Assembly: GCA_964017185.1 (NCBI GenBank)
Contig: OZ024876.1
Location: 33,829,278-33,893,277 of the forward strand
Length of the DNA: 64,000 nucleotides
Reading direction: 5' to 3'
Source of the DNA: Rugalucina vietnamica
Taxonomy: Eukaryota; Mollusca; Bivalvia; Lucinida; Lucinidae
Part shown: in pieces, positions 11,901 through 20,448 of the stretch
Layout of the letters: each line of letters begins with the position of its first letter
How positions within the stretch are numbered: the stretch's first letter is position 1
Made by a program: the position numbers and the translations under genes
Notes under the pieces: generated by a model
Seen by the model: only the letters and a program-made list of their open reading frames with translations
What the model was told of the DNA's origin: nothing
The model's database searches: none

Positions 11901-13268
11901 ATTACATTGCAGGCTATATGGACTGGTGTTCTACATCATGTAGTGAACGAGCATCAGTGGTTATTTGATTACGGGAGTGGATCCAACAGCTGTTCCCATG
12001 GGCCATTAACTGAGGAACGGAATGTCAAATGGCTTGAGGCTGGAAGCAAGGCACACCAAGCTTTGGTCAAAATTGTTCTTGACAGAAGACTCCAGAATAA
12101 TGTGCCCTACTACTTGAATTTCAGGTATTGTGCAAAAATAACCAAATCAATCCTCATAGTGCTTGCTCTGACAGAAGCACAAAAATATTATATAATGGCA
12201 ACACATAGTTGAAGACAAAGGCTAGAGGTAAAGTGGGTTTTGATGGTAAACCATAATTAAAAAAAGGTACAAGTAGGCAACGATCAGTTAAAGGCGCAAT
12301 CAGAAAAAGATTCCAACTCCAAAAACCGAGGCGGGAAAAAACCAAACTAACAATAATGTACTTATACCATTCCTTAAGCCGAATGAGCAGCTAGTTTCCC
12401 AATAGGTGGCCACTCAGTTACCGTAGTTGTTTGCACATTATGGCAAAATCAGGTTATCCCTTGCTAAGCTGACAATGTAAAGCCTTACTTGAAAGATATA
12501 CATGTAGAAATAAAATGTTTCGGCTCAAACCTAACTTTCATTTTGCTATTTTCAGAAGCACAGCTGAACTGGAAAGTTTTCAGAACTTGATTCTGATGTA
12601 CGCTGCAAAGCGGTTTTCATATTCCCCTCCAGTGTACAGAGCAAGGAACCTTTTGGCTGCTTTGGACTATAATGCCCATGTCCATCGCGGAGCAAAGCTT
12701 AACAAAGATGGAAGTGTAAGGTACTGGATTTATAACTTCTTAACCATAGATATTATACACGAAAATCTCAAAATGAAATAGACTACTAGTTAAAGTAACA
12801 TTGCTTGCAAGTCATTCAACTGGTCTATATTTGCATCAATTGGTTCTAGTTTTATTTGTAAAAACCCTTCAAAAATATGTGGCTGTACTTCCTGACTTAC
12901 AGATAGGCAATTGTTGTCGTTTGTACTTGATGTAATTTCCTTTTATGTTCTGTCAAAAAGCTTTGGCTCATCTTGCCTTTCAAATGTTTAGGTATTCAAT
13001 CCTTTTTTATGATTTTAGATACCAGAGATTGTACAACAAAAAAAGTGGACGTTGGACTGTTACAGAGGTGAAGGAAGAAAAGACATACCCTCATATTCCT
13101 GAAGTCATCAAGACCGTACTCAGGATCAGATTACAGGACGGCTCAGGCATGCAAGGAAAGATGATTCTGGAGGATGATGATCCACGACACATCTCAAGAA
13201 CTTTGTCCTTCAATCCACCACCAGCTACTAATGAGCTTGTTGAACAGAAAAAATCACGTTTGAAATAG
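5403..13268 (+). CDS. Kolobok-like transposase, 13 exons, 728 aa (copy A)
   Basis: I read the exons as 5403-5617, 6563-6694, 7481-7594, 7915-8004, 8559-8865, 9161-9342, 9833-9933, 10356-10592, 10982-11058, 11521-11625, 11913-12124, 12556-12720 and 13019-13268. All introns are GT-AG, all phases agree, and the total is 2,187 nt with one terminal stop. The N-terminus is basic (GRPQKSESAKKRRKR) and followed by a helical segment, probably DNA-binding and nuclear. Residues about 185-245 are acidic. Cys262, Cys267, Cys288 and His292/Cys298 (CSNGHLVHSWCSQP) form a likely zinc site. The RNase-H-like core shows GDGRMDSPGH (Asp382/Asp386), TDSHMQI (Asp450), FDIWHSAKN (about 470-478) and Glu597 in ELESF, which I take as the D-D-E triad. 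The TTAA flanks support Kolobok. The ATG at 5403 begins exon 1 and lies about 270 bp from the left end. No disabling change is seen. Confidence 0.85.
5949..5987. repeat. (GT)n microsatellite in transposase intron 1
   Basis: About 20 GT units. Copy B carries about four more units (8 bp) at 43439-43485, the largest length difference found between the two transposon copies. Confidence 0.9.
6015..6277. mobile_element. Divergent copy of palindromic MITE family M1, in intron 1
   Basis: Contains the M1 hallmarks in decayed form: a TTTTTCTTAATTTTGCTCAAA segment, AGATTGTGGGTACATGTTAG, and the inverted partner CCCACAATCTATGTTATG. The terminal parts are weak. Confidence 0.45.
6751..7003 (+). mobile_element. 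tRNA-derived SINE in transposase intron 2
   Basis: Starts with a tRNA-like head: an A-box-like TGGCTGAGCGGTTAAG and a B-box GGTTCGAGCCCC, closing with GGCCAC that pairs with the first bases GTGGCC. A body of about 120 bp and an A-rich tail follow. The anticodon arm does not fold cleanly, so this is a SINE head and not a working tRNA. An identical copy sits in transposon copy B at 44249-44501. Confidence 0.7.
7031..7299 (+). mobile_element. Palindromic MITE, family M1, in transposase intron 2
   Basis: Ends are inverted (CGAAAACTTGCCCATG on the left, CATGTTTTCGTGATG on the right). The centre has a GAACCGCC/GGCGGTTC hairpin and ACCCACAATCTATG. Other M1 copies are at 8329-8475 (partial), 24738-25012, 30264-30534, 31612-31777 and 55042-55319. 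Confidence 0.75.
8329..8475 (+). mobile_element. Half copy of MITE family M1 in transposase intron 4
   Basis: Begins inside the central hairpin (CCTCGCTGAGGCGGTTC) and ends with CATGTTTTCCTGATG. The left half of the family is missing. Confidence 0.65.
10076..10304 (+). mobile_element. Palindromic MITE, family M2, in transposase intron 7
   Basis: Ends TGAGCCGTGACATGAGAAAA and TTTTCTCATGATGCGGCTCA are inverted repeats. Internally AAAGGCGCTGATCAGCTTC faces GAAGCTGATATGCGCTTTTG to form a long hairpin. Related copies are at 30817-31047, 31042-31210, 35327-35564, 35749-35990, 41180-41345 and 54733-54969. Confidence 0.75.
12266..12420 (-). repeat. Dispersed repeat R (minus orientation) in transposase intron 11
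   Basis: Carries the motifs GCTGCTCATTCGG, TATAAGTAC, CCCGCCTCGGTTTTTGGAGT and GATTGCGCC in reverse. The same segment occurs at 24451-24590 and twice in tandem at 61233-61712. It has no coding capacity and its class is unknown. Confidence 0.65.
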
Positions 13269-13462
13269 TTAAATAACTTGGTTGTTTGATTTGGGGTTAA
13301 CGTCCCACCAACAGCTTTGGTCATCCCCCTGCCCCCATCCCCCTTGCTGAATGTCTGAGGATCCTGAGTACTATCTTTATGACTTCAGGAATGTGAGGGT
13401 TACATTGAATAGATGGAAAGCAAAATGAAGTAACAATTTATATCTGTATTTATATTCATTGA

Positions 13463-15994
13463 TTAACCCAGTCTCCCTGGCTTGAAACCCACATACTGGC
13501 CATTAGGGTCAGGAAATTTGTCACGTATTTTCCATACGCAGCAGCTGGGGATCACCCTCCTTACACCTGCACCTAGTCTTCCATGAGTCCACATCACGAA
13601 CTGTCTGTAGGCAGCGTGCCTATAGCCACGATTTGCATCTGCGTCGATTGGGAAAGCCAGAATGTCATTTCTATAAACATTAGCCAGCTGAAGAACATTC
13701 TCGTCCAAGGCTATGAGCTGGAAATGCTGAAATTATATTTGAAGCAAACAATCTAAAAAAAAAGACAGGAAATTGCAAAACATACACAAACTCTGGTACA
13801 AATGTGTTGGTATAAACTAGCTGATATATTATTTTGAAAATGTTAAACACTCAACTGCTAGTTCATAGATTTGTTAAATCTGCCTCTCCTGGAAATCTTT
13901 GTACTTTTTGTGAAACATGTATTCTAATATGAATGTGTGAGTCTTAGTAGTAAATCATATTTCTTCTTTTTCCCACAAGTATTTCCATCGATAAGGGAAA
14001 TTTATTATGTTGGAATATTGTATACCCTGAAACATAAACTTCGAGTTGTAAAACTGAATACAAAAATTGTAGTATTTTTACTGGTAGATTTGATATGCAG
14101 TAGGCTGGCAACTTTCCACAGCACACCCGCTCATCCTCCTGGGGCATTTCCCTACAGTTGGTGCAACTGCACCAACTGGGGCTTGAACTTGGTGATGGGT
14201 CTTGGCTCGGACTGGGACTGGGACTGGGACTGCTGCTGCCTTGGCCATCAAACCTACCACAGTCCAGCACGTCCCACAGCAGGTCGGGGTTTTTGTCGAT
14301 AGACTTAATTAGTATTGCCTTCAACTCTTTCTTCTTGAGATCTCCAACAATTTCCTGTGAGCACAGAAAAACAATGCAAGAATCAAGTTAAATGTATGTT
14401 TACAGTTACTGTAATAAGTATTTTGATATCCAAAAATAGAAAATTGTAGTTTATGTTACCTTATTGTGGTATTTCATACGATAATATGCATCATCATTGT
14501 TTTAGTAACTTGTTACAGTGGAGTATGATGTCAAAATATTTTTATGGTTGAGTCAGGTTGACTTAGAGAAGATACTAAACTCGGGTATTGGCAGCTTTAG
14601 TTACAATTTACATCACTGACATACCCTAAGCTTCTCTTTCTTCCTTCGCAGACCAACAACTATCTCTTCTGCGTTGTTTCTGTGAAGCCTAACCCTGAGC
14701 CCCTGTTGTGCCCCACCCCTCCCTCTTCCTCTCCCTCGCCCTCTTGCTTGTTTAGGAGCTGATGCTCCAACTTCATCATCATCAGTTGACATTTCATGAT
14801 TTTCATCTGATGATGAGTTTGATATCTAGGTAAAGTAAAAGCAATATAAGAATCTACTGTCCTTACACCATTTTTCAGAAACTGCTTTGTTCAAAATCTC
14901 CATTACTAAATGTACCGTAAATGTAAATATGGGATGCAAAATGGTTTACGGGGTGCAAAATACGGGATGCAAAATTAGTATTATATTTTTCTGGAGATGG
15001 AAGTTTCAGAAAAATGTTTTCTTGAAAAAAATAGTTTCTGAAAGATTGTGAAGGCACAGTTGAAGAATAGTGCACCATGGGGAGATGAACCTAATAATAA
15101 TAAGCCATGTTTTTCTGTTCATGTTAGTATATGCTCGTTTGTAAAAAGTTATGTATGTTGATAATTGATAACTCAAATAAAATATATTTAACCAAAAGTG
15201 CACTAGTCTTTTGTAACCATGACAATAAACAATGGTGGACCTGGCCTTATGCACCTGATATATGAACAGAGATCCATTTTAGGTTTCTCCCCTTCAAGAT
15301 TCTTTCAAGAGACAGCTTGCTGCAGAGCATAAACTTTCCCCAATCAATTTTTATCTATTTTATTTTAGAATAGTAAAAAGACGTAAAAAAGGAAGAAAGA
15401 AAAGCCGAATAATTCTAATATTGAAAAAAAAAAAAAAAAATAGTAGAAAAGAGAGAAAAAAAAAAAGTAACTTCACCCGGAATCGAACTCACGACCCCGA
15501 TATCAGAGACCGTGCGCACTCCCAACTGAGCTATTGGGACTTTTAGATTTTGGTAAAATTTTACAACATAATAAATCATGATCTTGAACCACTGTTCTAT
15601 GGAAGAATATTTTATTTTCTTTCCGTCTGTTTACAAGTATTCTGGTTCAATATTTATTTCACAATTACGTATGAACACACATGAAACACACTGCATAGTG
15701 TTTATAATTTTACGAGACTTTGAGAGCCGGAAAATTGCAATTTATGTGATCGATCAAGCATTTACCCCATTGGGAGCCTCTTGTAATCGATATTACGGCA
15801 ATATGGCGATCTCTGACGAAATCAACCGGAAAACTTGCACAAGAAATGGAAAAATAGAGACGGGTTAGAGCTTCCTTGTACTTGCGTAACAGTCTTTGTG
15901 CATTTTTAACATCTTATTTGTATTTTCGATCAAATACATAGTTCATACATAAAAATAAGACCTGTATATGTTTTTTTCTTACCTCAGATGCCAT
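13463..15994 (-). CDS. P2X7-ballast-like cysteine-rich protein carried by the transposon, 4 exons, 249 aa (copy A)
   Basis: I read the exons on the minus strand as 15994-15983, 14825-14625, 14354-14082 and 13726-13463. All introns are GT-AG and phase 0, with 750 nt in total. Exon 1 codes only MASE. Exon 2 is acidic, then an RGRGRGRG tract, then basic. Exon 3 ends in a Ser/Pro repeat followed by WCSCTNC (Cys133, Cys135, Cys138), Cys149-Cys150 and Cys157. Exon 4 contains the YRHAAYRQF segment (about 197-205), SCCVWKIRDKFPD (Cys224-Cys225) and NGQYVGFKPG near the end. The cysteine spacing and these motifs match the cytoplasmic C-terminal 'ballast' domain of the P2X7 receptor, which binds zinc. 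There is no membrane channel part, so this is a free-standing domain protein. It faces the transposase gene tail to tail, 195 bp apart. Its job in the transposon is unknown; zinc, nucleic-acid or partner binding are guesses. Confidence 0.8.
15473..15540 (-). repeat. tRNA-like sequence with pyrimidine-rich trailer, minus strand
   Basis: On the minus strand it reads GTCCCAATAGCTCAGTTGGG (A box) then GAGTTCGATTCCGG (B box), with an anticodon-arm-like segment giving CTG. Acceptor and T-stem pairing is poor, so it is a pseudo-tRNA or SINE head. A long T-rich tract follows on the same strand (15472-15380). It lies in intron 1 of the ballast-like gene. The copy B equivalent is 52973-53040. Confidence 0.55.
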
Positions 15995-16208
15995 GTTGGT
16001 GAAGCTGTCGTGACCTTCCGTAATCGTTCGACTTTGGCATCGTCGTAAATGGCCGATTATTAATGAAGTCTGAAAATCTTTACGATTTTATTATTTTTTT
16101 CGCTAACGCATCACAACCAGATCACATCTCTAACCCTCAGCCCATTTCGCATTGCTTTTTAATATAATCTTCTTGCATTTGACAAGTTTTCCGTGGAATT
16201 TATAGGGT

Positions 16209-16231
16209 CAAAATTTACCAATCGTATAACT
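16209..16231 (-). repeat. Right terminal inverted repeat, copy A
   Basis: The last 23 bp of the transposon, an exact reverse complement of the left end. TTAA follows at 16232-16235. Confidence 0.93.
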
Positions 16232-16685
16232 TTAACCTTTCAGCCAACTCCGAGTTAATGAAGCTCACAAATTGCTTACAATTAGGGGCATTGCGGAAGA
16301 TCCTTGGGGGTGGGTACGAATGATCATAAACTACTCCATTAAACTCCCCCTTAAAATGGGTCATGAATTTGTTTATGTCCACTTTGTTTTTAATCCAGTC
16401 AAAGGCCTCACTTTGTTTATCCAAGATGATCTCTTCCCACAAATCAACGTTATTATGTACATTTCCTGCAATAAAGTAAGATGTATCCAAAAAACACATA
16501 TTGCTTTCCAACACCGTTTCTGCAAAATCCCGTTGATTGCCACAAAATGAATATGTTGGTTTACCCTGAACCTGTTCCCCCATCACATTAACGTACGTCG
16601 GTGATAACACACGTCTTTGGATTGTTCCTGGGTGGAAGCTAGCATCTCTTTCCCATTCATATATATGTACGTTGTCCACCAAAGT
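16232..16685 (-). pseudogene. YR-retrotransposon pol, N-terminal part (cut by transposon copy A)
   Basis: A splice acceptor (GTTACAG) ends at 16686, and the frame then stays open to the insertion point at 16232-16235, about 150 codons. The segment is the region before the RT fingers: it contains WEEIILDK and YPPPRIFRN, as in DIRS-order elements. It has no start codon of its own near the acceptor, so it probably depends on an upstream leader exon. Its frame is in phase with 5126-2839 across the duplicated TTAA. Confidence 0.85.
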
Positions 16686-16734
16686 CTGTAACATTAAAAC
16701 AAAACACAGTGTTTCAAGTGGCTCTCACATGATT

Positions 16735-17322
16735 CTACTTCAACCTTGGACAGTCGACCTTGAAATGGGACATGTCGCCACAAATGTGACAACCTGTGTA
16801 ATTTTGGGGCATTCGTTTAGCTTGGCCTGGTCTGCGTTGGGGCTGAGGGGGGCGACACGGGAGCATGGGCATTGGCATTGGAAGTCGAGGCTGGCCATAC
16901 TGAAGCAACTGCATATACATCATTTGCCAATCTACTCCACCGTTATCCTCTGATCCTGACTTTCTGGACGATCCCACCTCCGAATTTTTCTTCTCTCCCC
17001 CATGTAGCTTGAGAAACTTGTGTTCCTTATCAAACACTCGGGCATCGACATTGCTTGAAAGCAAGGATGAAACCAGAGAGCCAACTTCGGGGTGTTTTTT
17101 ACGAACCATGAACCGCTCAAGGACCTTCGAAAAAAGGTCCTTATCATCATGTTGTGTGCGCCTTCCCAGATCATCCAGATGCATTAGCTTTAATTGCAAA
17201 GTATCCACGTTAACGTCGTGAGTGCGCCCCGCATACTCCTTGACGTCCCTCAAAGCGAACGCCACCGTGTCTTTGTTTAGGGAGCTCTTTAACTCTTCAA
17301 ACTCTTTCCTCAGGTCGGTATT
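16735..17322 (-). CDS. Gag-like exon with CCHC zinc knuckle (YR retrotransposon)
   Basis: The exon opens after acceptor TTTGTAG (AG at 17324-17323) in phase 0 and encodes 195 residues before a stop at 16735. It is hydrophilic and helical at first, has a Pro/Met-rich linker (PMPMPML), and ends in a zinc knuckle CHICGDMSHFKVDCPRLK, the C-x2-C-x4-H-x4-C pattern of retroelement nucleocapsids. Joined to the leader exon at 20323-19973 it would give a Gag of about 312 residues. An alternative is initiation at an internal ATG. The frame is intact. Confidence 0.8.
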   Translation of the reverse strand, partial: NTDLRKEFEELKSSLNKDTVAFALRDVKEYAGRTHDVNVDTLQLKLMHLDDLGRRTQHDDKDLFSKVLERFMVRKKHPEVGSLVSSLLSSNVDARVFDKEHKFLKLHGGEKKNSEVGSSRKSGSEDNGGVDWQMMYMQLLQYGQPRLPMPMPMLPCRPPQPQRRPGQAKRMPQNYTGCHICGDMSHFKVDCPRLK

Positions 17323-17343
17323 CTACAAATATATTAACCCAAT

Positions 17344-18548
17344 TTATCTAAATACTTTTTCACACGACGCGGCTCCCCGGTAAAGGTCGATCTTTTCTTT
17401 CAAACTAACATCAAGGTGGAATTTTGACAACACGGTTGTGTTAGAAAGTTTCTGAAGAATCGTATTTTCCCTAGTATAGTGTTCATACATTTTTTCTGAT
17501 TTCCAGCCCACATGAGATTTTATGGCCTCTTTTTCAAGACCCAACCAAGAAAGAGTCAAAGCAACTGCGCTTCTTGTTCCATGTGGCGTTTCACCATCCC
17601 AAATGTGTAATAACTGCAAATAACCCTTTAATCTTGCATTCACCGCCGACGAAGTTAACTGCTTTTGTGACACTTCCTTGTTTACAGTATCCCATGGTCT
17701 AAACACGTATCCCAGTCTTAAGTCAACATCGTTTTCTCGACACGCTTCGAAATAGGATAGCAACGAAATTACCGGGCAAAATTCTGCGTCTACAGCCCGT
17801 CTTAAGATAATTGTTCTGGGATCTGTCAAACTAATCGTTTTACCTTGTGTAAAACAAAGGCATAAACCTTGGTCGTTTGGGAGCCAATATACCTGACTGG
17901 ATAAAAGGTTACCTAGGTCGCCTGACCTATCACCTGAATACGCTAAAATGTGTAAAAAAGCTCTGTCTCTCTGCAGGACAAATCTCTGCTGCCAAGAAAT
18001 ATTAGGGTCACTTAATCTGTATGAAATGTGTCTGGAGACTAACGACAACTTATCCGCGAATAATGGGGTAGCTTTTTTTGGAGTTACTCCCGAAGCTGAT
18101 TGTTCTAACTTAGTAGTGCGTAAGCATGTTTTAATAATGGGGGCCGCTGCAGGGTTCCCAAGCCTAACACATCATTCCAATCTTTTCCGCGCCCATGATC
18201 ACGAAAAATGGCGCGTAACTGACCTACTAAACTGTCCAGCGAACCGTGAGAGCGACGAAAAGGACACCCACATGTCGAACTTCGTGATCCCGAGTTGCCC
18301 CGAAGGCTACACTCTATATTATGAATCTGAGTATTTCCATTTAAATCCTTATGGGCCAAAAACTGTCTTAGGTCACTAGGAGTGGCATCATCCAAACTCC
18401 TGCCGGAAAGTCTCTCCAAAAACAATTTAAGTTCCGACTTTAACACGTTCTTTTGTTTGGAATATTTAGAACTCCCTGCAAAGGACTCTACTTCAGCTAT
18501 TCTGTTATTTATGGCTTCTTGGTCAAAACGCGGTACCCATGTGTCTGA
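17344..18548 (-). pseudogene. Tyrosine recombinase exon (one frameshift)
   Basis: The exon starts after the acceptor GCTTTTCAG (AG at 18550-18549), phase 0. The first part (to about 18160) is the helical core-binding domain. The catalytic domain runs from about 18050 to the stop at 17344. Catalytic residues are visible: Arg in SGDRSGDL, the H-x-x-R box as PHGTRSA, the H/W position as GWKSEK, and the nucleophile Tyr in YEHYTR. One base is missing near 18151-18163, so the two parts lie in different frames. This is either a mutation, a sequencing error or a frameshift site. The enzyme would join the circular DNA intermediate to the target. Confidence 0.9.
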
Positions 18549-18740
18549 CTGAAAAGCAGAAATCGCTCTGATATATAAAAAATTAAGCGACCTTTACAGA
18601 GGAGCCATAAATCGTAAAGCATAACCCCTTCAAAAAAGCATGTATCACTATTACTCTACCGCAGCACATCGACAAACATCTCTATATAATGTAACAATAA
18701 TGAAAACCCTCAAGCTGTATTACAACACTAAAACGACAAC

Positions 18741-18788
<48 letters not shown>

Positions 18789-19450
18789 AAAATAAGCACG
18801 CGACTGCCTACGTGTAAAAGGAGATGTCCATCTAACAACCAAGGCAATATTTTGACAAAACTAGATTCATCAATTACAGACCCTCAATGTCGAGTCGGTT
18901 ACATGCACATTGCCGCGTGCCACTAAAACATGTACTAACAACAATATGCAACTTCCTATCAGCGGTAATTGATTAAATTTATTAAATTGTCAATTCTTAG
19001 GTCATCATATCTACAGCGAACATGACAAGCACACCAATGTGTCATCCTCATCACATCTAAAAACCGCCAAGTGCTTAGGGTGACGTCAACCCACAGTGGG
19101 TATCTCTCTCTCTCTTTACTAGCATTCTCATTTCATTAACGTAACATCGAAAATACCTTTTTTGAAGCTCATGCAACCAAAAAATCTCAAAACCATGCTT
19201 TCTTTGTTATGTCTGCTTTTTCTGGGAGCTAGCTTCTCAACTAACACCTTACAAGTGTTGCGACGACAGCCAACACAACTTCTATCTGACATTTTAACAA
19301 TAAACACAATAACGATGTTCGACTGCTCTTAATTGTAACCATGAAAACACATGCTGATTAATAAAACAGATCCAAAATTTAAACCATCTTTAAACCTTTA
19401 ACATGACTGAGCAGAAAATTAGAAGACCATGCACCCAAAAGAACATCGTA

Positions 19451-19491
<41 letters not shown>

Positions 19492-19972
19492 GCGTGCTTT
19501 CTAGCACAGCTTCTGGCCTGAACTTCAAGCGTCCACAGCCGTGCCGCAACGACAGAGACCACCCCGTGTACAAATATCTAAGCATGCAACACGAGGATTT
19601 AATTTTGAAAAATGTGTGTAAATTTTGACAGGTTTACTGCATATATATCGAATCATACGATTCACAATAAACCTAACGGCCGAAACTTTCTGCAACTGCA
19701 ACCATCATGTTAATTACTTCATTAAGAGAAAAAAAACGTTGCGGCCACGGTGACAAGTCTCAAAACGAATACTAATCTTGTCCTCCACTGCAAACTCGAC
19801 GACTGCAAACTCGACGACTGCCGTACCGTAACCCGCTAGTCAACTTACATGCACCACCTTATGTCACCCTAAACCCGGCCTTAATCAGGTCTGCCACTAG
19901 CACGGACAATCCGCCTATATCATATATACAACGAAACAAGGACTTGGAAAAAATATATATGTATACACTTAC
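18549..19972 (-). other. Leader intron of the YR retrotransposon with long poly-T tracts
   Basis: This is the candidate intron from donor CT|GTAAGTG (19972) to the YR acceptor. It holds homopolymer T runs at about 18740-18787 and 19458-19491 and a short CT repeat near 19108. No coding sequence is seen. Confidence 0.65.
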
Positions 19973-20323
19973 AGCTGGGGTGTCTGTTGTCCCCTTTGTC
20001 TTTTTGGGAGCCTTAGCGGGCTCTTGGTCAGCCTTCCTTTTAAGACCTTCAACCGCACCATTGTTGGCCTCCTCTATAGCGTAGTGGGCGAGGCGAACTA
20101 GCTCAATCCTGTCAAAGGGTTTTCCAAAAACCCTTGACACCTCTTCGGTGTCAACGCTCAAACTTTTTAACAGTTTTTTCTCAAGTTCTTCTCTTGACAG
20201 AGACTCAAGGCTTTCGTCCCGTTTGAAACAATTAAGCACGTCCACATGGGCCGTTTCTCTCACTTTGACTAAACACTTAAAAATTTGCTCCACGCTCAAC
20301 TCTTTATCGCAAGCTAATTCCAT
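19973..20323 (-). CDS. Shared leader exon of the YR retrotransposon (117 aa)
   Basis: The ATG at 20323 lies 126 bp inside the element's 5' end. The exon encodes MELACDKELS and onward with two charged helical segments (SREELEKKLL near residues 43-52) and a basic, nuclear-signal-like stretch (GLKRKADQ, APKKTK) near 93-110. It ends in phase 0 at a strong donor, CCAGCT|GTAAGTG. Three downstream exons (YR, Gag, pol) have phase 0 acceptors and lack obvious starts. I infer it is the common N-terminus or leader of all three. By position it resembles the N-terminal part of Gag. No family match is recognised. Confidence 0.7.
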
Positions 20324-20378
20324 ATCTATAAGCTATAATATTATTTTATTCTGGTATTCAATACACATGTAGACTCTG

Positions 20379-20448
20379 CAGCATCTGAGCAACAACTGAG
20401 CGGAGGCGGAGCTAACAGAGGAAGTTAAAGATGCCACTTAGAATAGTA
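20379..20448. repeat. Split direct repeat Y, outer copy (retrotransposon 5' end)
   Basis: Identical to 641-710 over 70 bp. It ends in AGTA and marks the right boundary of the element. Confidence 0.9.

Larger units (their letters stand above)
5131..16231 (+). mobile_element. Kolobok-like DNA transposon, copy A (11,101 bp, nested in YR retrotransposon)
   Basis: The ends are a perfect 23-bp terminal inverted repeat: the left end begins AGTTATACGATTGGTAAATT and the right end is its reverse complement. TTAA flanks both sides. TTAA duplication together with an RNase-H-fold transposase fits the Kolobok superfamily; piggyBac also uses TTAA, but the transposase here does not look like piggyBac. Two convergent spliced genes fill the element: transposase on the plus strand (5403-13268) and a P2X7-ballast-like protein on the minus strand (13463-15994). 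Each begins about 240-270 bp inside an end, so each terminal region probably carries a promoter. Introns contain a SINE and several MITEs. Copy B at 42621-53731 is almost identical. Confidence 0.88.
403..20448 (-). mobile_element. Tyrosine-recombinase retrotransposon (DIRS/Ngaro/PAT order), interrupted by a DNA transposon
   Basis: The element is oriented on the minus strand. Its split direct repeats have the order X1, 172 unique bases, Y1 joined to X2, the coding region, then Y2. Joining the two ends would recreate the internal Y1-X2 junction, the arrangement known for YR retroelements that move through a circle. There is no target-site duplication. The ends share a short AGTA core, so the empty site would read TTTAAAC-AGTA-AAATATG. 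The coding part has a leader exon, YR, zinc-knuckle Gag, and RT/RNase H/SGNH hydrolase. Without the 11.1-kb transposon and one TTAA the element is about 8.9 kb. The X pair and the Y pair are each identical over 67 and 70 bp, suggesting recent insertion. The YR-before-pol order differs from canonical Ngaro. I recall PAT-like elements placing YR upstream of RT, but not firmly. Confidence 0.88.

Noticed and set aside
13944-14324. Continuous 126-codon minus-strand frame
   Set aside because: It is exon 3 of the ballast-like gene reading into its intron; the spliced model is better supported by the P2X7-like continuity.
5131-16231. Segmental duplication of a host locus
   Set aside because: Similarity between the two 11-kb blocks stops exactly at TTAA on both sides and the ends are perfect inverted repeats, so they are transposon copies.
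5131-16231. piggyBac identity on the basis of TTAA
   Set aside because: The transposase has GDGRMDSPG, TDSHMQI and FDIWH motifs and a 13-exon layout, not piggyBac-like features.
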